A stretch of 5,386 nt of DNA from positions 18,983 to 24,368 of the forward strand of contig PANP01000045.1 of assembly GCA_002708395.1 (NCBI GenBank), read 5' to 3'. Below are positions 4,237 to 5,386 of the stretch, piece by piece. The number at the start of each line of letters is the position of its first letter. Position 1 is the stretch's first letter. The translations under genes and the position numbers were made by a program. Below the pieces are notes generated by a model, which searched no databases, had not been told where the DNA came from, and saw nothing but the letters and a program-made list of their open reading frames with translations. Source of the stretch: Dehalococcoidia bacterium. Lineage in GTDB: Bacteria; Chloroflexota; Dehalococcoidia; UBA3495.

Positions 4237-5386
4237 CTACTCGTAACCCAGGAAACCCGGTGGACGAAGAACGATGCGGTCGATGAAGACACCAGGTGTA
4301 ACTATCTCTTCCGGGTTTAACCCCCCCGGCTCCACCAACTGCTCAACTTCGATGATGGTTGTCCGGGCGGCTGGCGCCATGACGGAGTTGAAGTTGCGGG
4401 ATGTCCCTTTGTAAACGATGTTCCCCAGGGTGTCGGCCTTGTACCCCCGGATCAAGCAGAAGTCCGCCCGCAGGGCCTCTTCCAAGATGTATTCTTTGCC
4501 ATCGAAGATGCGTCTTTCTTTTCCCTCGGCGATCTGGGTTCCGGCGGCGGTGGGCGTGTAAAAAGCGGCGACTCCTGCGGCGCCTGCCCGTATACGCTCC
4601 GCCAGAGTACCCTGGGGCACGACTTCAACCTCAACCTCTCCACGTTGCAAAGCCAGTTCGAAGGAACTGGGTCGTGATGGGGAGGGAGAGACTGGAAACG
4701 ACGCTACGGCCTTCTTTATCTGGTGGTTATCGACCAGAATGCTATGGTCGATGGCCAGCCGCCCTGCCGGAGTTCCGAACCCAATCACCCGGGCAATTCC
4801 CGCCGTGTTGGATATCAGCGTCAGGTCACCGGCTCCATGATCCCGCAAGGCCACCATTAGATAGCTGGGCATCCCACCCGGACCGGCGAACCCGTCAATC
4901 ATAATCGTCGCACCCTGAGGCAGGTCATGAATCGCGGCAAGCCCGCTGGAGTAGACCTTGTTGGGTAGCTGAGCGGACACCGGTTCGAAGGACATCTCAC
5001 GCAAGTTGGGAGACACGGAGAGCGGCGCTCCGGTGATGGCTACGACGTTGTCCGCTTTCCAACCGGGGGCCACTTCTTCCAACACCAGGCCTTCATCACC
5101 AACCTTCAACACCGCCACGTCGGTAACAATCAACCCAACACAACGAGGCCCATCCACCGGAAGGGTACACTGGCTAACGATATTTGGATTCCCATCCGAC
5201 CTGCTGTGGGGAAGGATGGCGATAACCTTACCCGGTGCGTTCGCCAGGTCCGAAGCCCACCCCGGAGAGAATAAGGCCGGAGTGGCGGCGGTGGTCCAGT
5301 GGCTGAAATCACCCTGAGCGGATACCTGCGCAGGTTGGAGCACCGCGGTGTCCGCGTACCCGCCCCGGACCAAGGCAAATACGTCA
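4237..5386 (-). CDS. Fused CoA-transferase, B-type half followed by A-type half (5' truncated by window edge)
   Basis: One open frame on the minus strand enters from the right edge (Asp-Val-Phe-Ala-Leu-Val-Arg-Gly-Gly) and stops at TAG 4237-4239, giving 382 visible codons. Numbered from Leu at 5373, residues 1 to about 127 match the C-terminal half of a CoA-transferase B subunit (RGGYADTAV, QVSAQGDF, GLIVTDVAVLKV, GLVLEEVAPGW, SVSPNLREM). After about ten linker residues, 138-370 match an entire A subunit: NKVYSSG, IMIDGFAGPGGMP glycine loop, VVPQGTLAERIRAG, AFYTPTAAGTQIAEGKE, DGKEYILEEALRADF, RNFN.VMAPAA, IIEVEQLVEPGGLNPEEI and TPGVFIDRI. The segment before the active Glu would lie about 120 bases beyond the window. 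GGAMDL and MEHT of canonical B subunits are changed to SPGWASDL and LPHS; SYVGEN of A subunits is changed to SFPVSP. An ATG at 4995 lies at the junction but has no clear ribosome binding site, so I read a true fusion. Confidence 0.9.
   Translation of the reverse strand, partial: DVFALVRGGYADTAVLQPAQVSAQGDFSHWTTAATPALFSPGWASDLANAPGKVIAILPHSRSDGNPNIVSQCTLPVDGPRCVGLIVTDVAVLKVGDEGLVLEEVAPGWKADNVVAITGAPLSVSPNLREMSFEPVSAQLPNKVYSSGLAAIHDLPQGATIMIDGFAGPGGMPSYLMVALRDHGAGDLTLISNTAGIARVIGFGTPAGRLAIDHSILVDNHQIKKAVASFPVSPSPSRPSSFELALQRGEVEVEVVPQGTLAERIRAGAAGVAAFYTPTAAGTQIAEGKERRIFDGKEYILEEALRADFCLIRGYKADTLGNIVYKGTSRNFNSVMAPAARTTIIEVEQLVEPGGLNPEEIVTPGVFIDRIVLRPPGFLGYE

Noticed and set aside
4401..4904. Plus-strand open frame of 167 codons
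   Set aside because: Antisense to the A-type half of the CoA-transferase fusion; Arg/Pro-rich low-complexity translation.
4237..4995. Separate A-subunit gene starting at ATG 4995
   Set aside because: The frame stays open through the junction from the B-type half, and there is no clear ribosome binding site before this ATG. A fused polypeptide is the simpler reading, though internal initiation cannot be excluded.

Overview
The window reads as bacterial chromosome, moderately GC-rich, with tightly packed metabolic genes and no trace of mobile DNA. Gene content (a fused CoA-transferase next to a TPP-controlled thiG-thiE-thiS operon and a dimeric-type D-2-hydroxyacid dehydrogenase) and protein style remind me of Chloroflexota (Dehalococcoidia/SAR202-like) genomes. 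That assignment is an impression from family resemblance and is of low confidence.

Layout, left to right. (1) Positions 1-599, plus strand: the C-terminal two thirds of a D-2-hydroxyacid dehydrogenase, cut by the left edge; it is the only plus-strand gene. (2) Positions 617-982, minus strand: a VOC/glyoxalase-fold gene with a good start and ribosome binding site but an in-frame TAA at codon 38. (3) Positions 1037-1282, minus strand: a small protein of 81 residues resembling the GatB C-terminal/YqeY-type tail, preceded by an inverted repeat at 1334-1372. (4) Positions 1460-3141, minus strand: thiG, thiE and thiS, read in that order. The leader carries a promoter (3390-3418), a TPP riboswitch (3267-3363) and a strong intrinsic terminator (3211-3242), a classical thiamine-pyrophosphate attenuation arrangement. 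(5) Positions 3509-5386, minus strand: two 3-oxoacid CoA-transferase genes. The upstream one, cut by the right edge, is a single polypeptide with a B-type half followed by a full A-type half. The downstream one is a complete, canonical stand-alone B subunit.

How the genes work together: ThiS (sulfur carrier) and ThiG (thiazole synthase) make the thiazole phosphate moiety of thiamine, and ThiE joins it to the pyrimidine. TPP, formed from the product by later steps, should bind the leader and stop transcription before thiG. ThiF, a glycine or tyrosine oxidase (ThiO/ThiH), ThiC and ThiD are not in the window. The CoA-transferase genes form a separate unit, probably moving CoA between a short-chain acyl-CoA and a 3-oxo or related acid. 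The most unusual points are the B'-A fusion paired with a second B subunit, the single nonsense codon in the VOC gene, and a ThiE whose expected metal-ligand positions are altered. I do not see an obviously new multi-gene system here.
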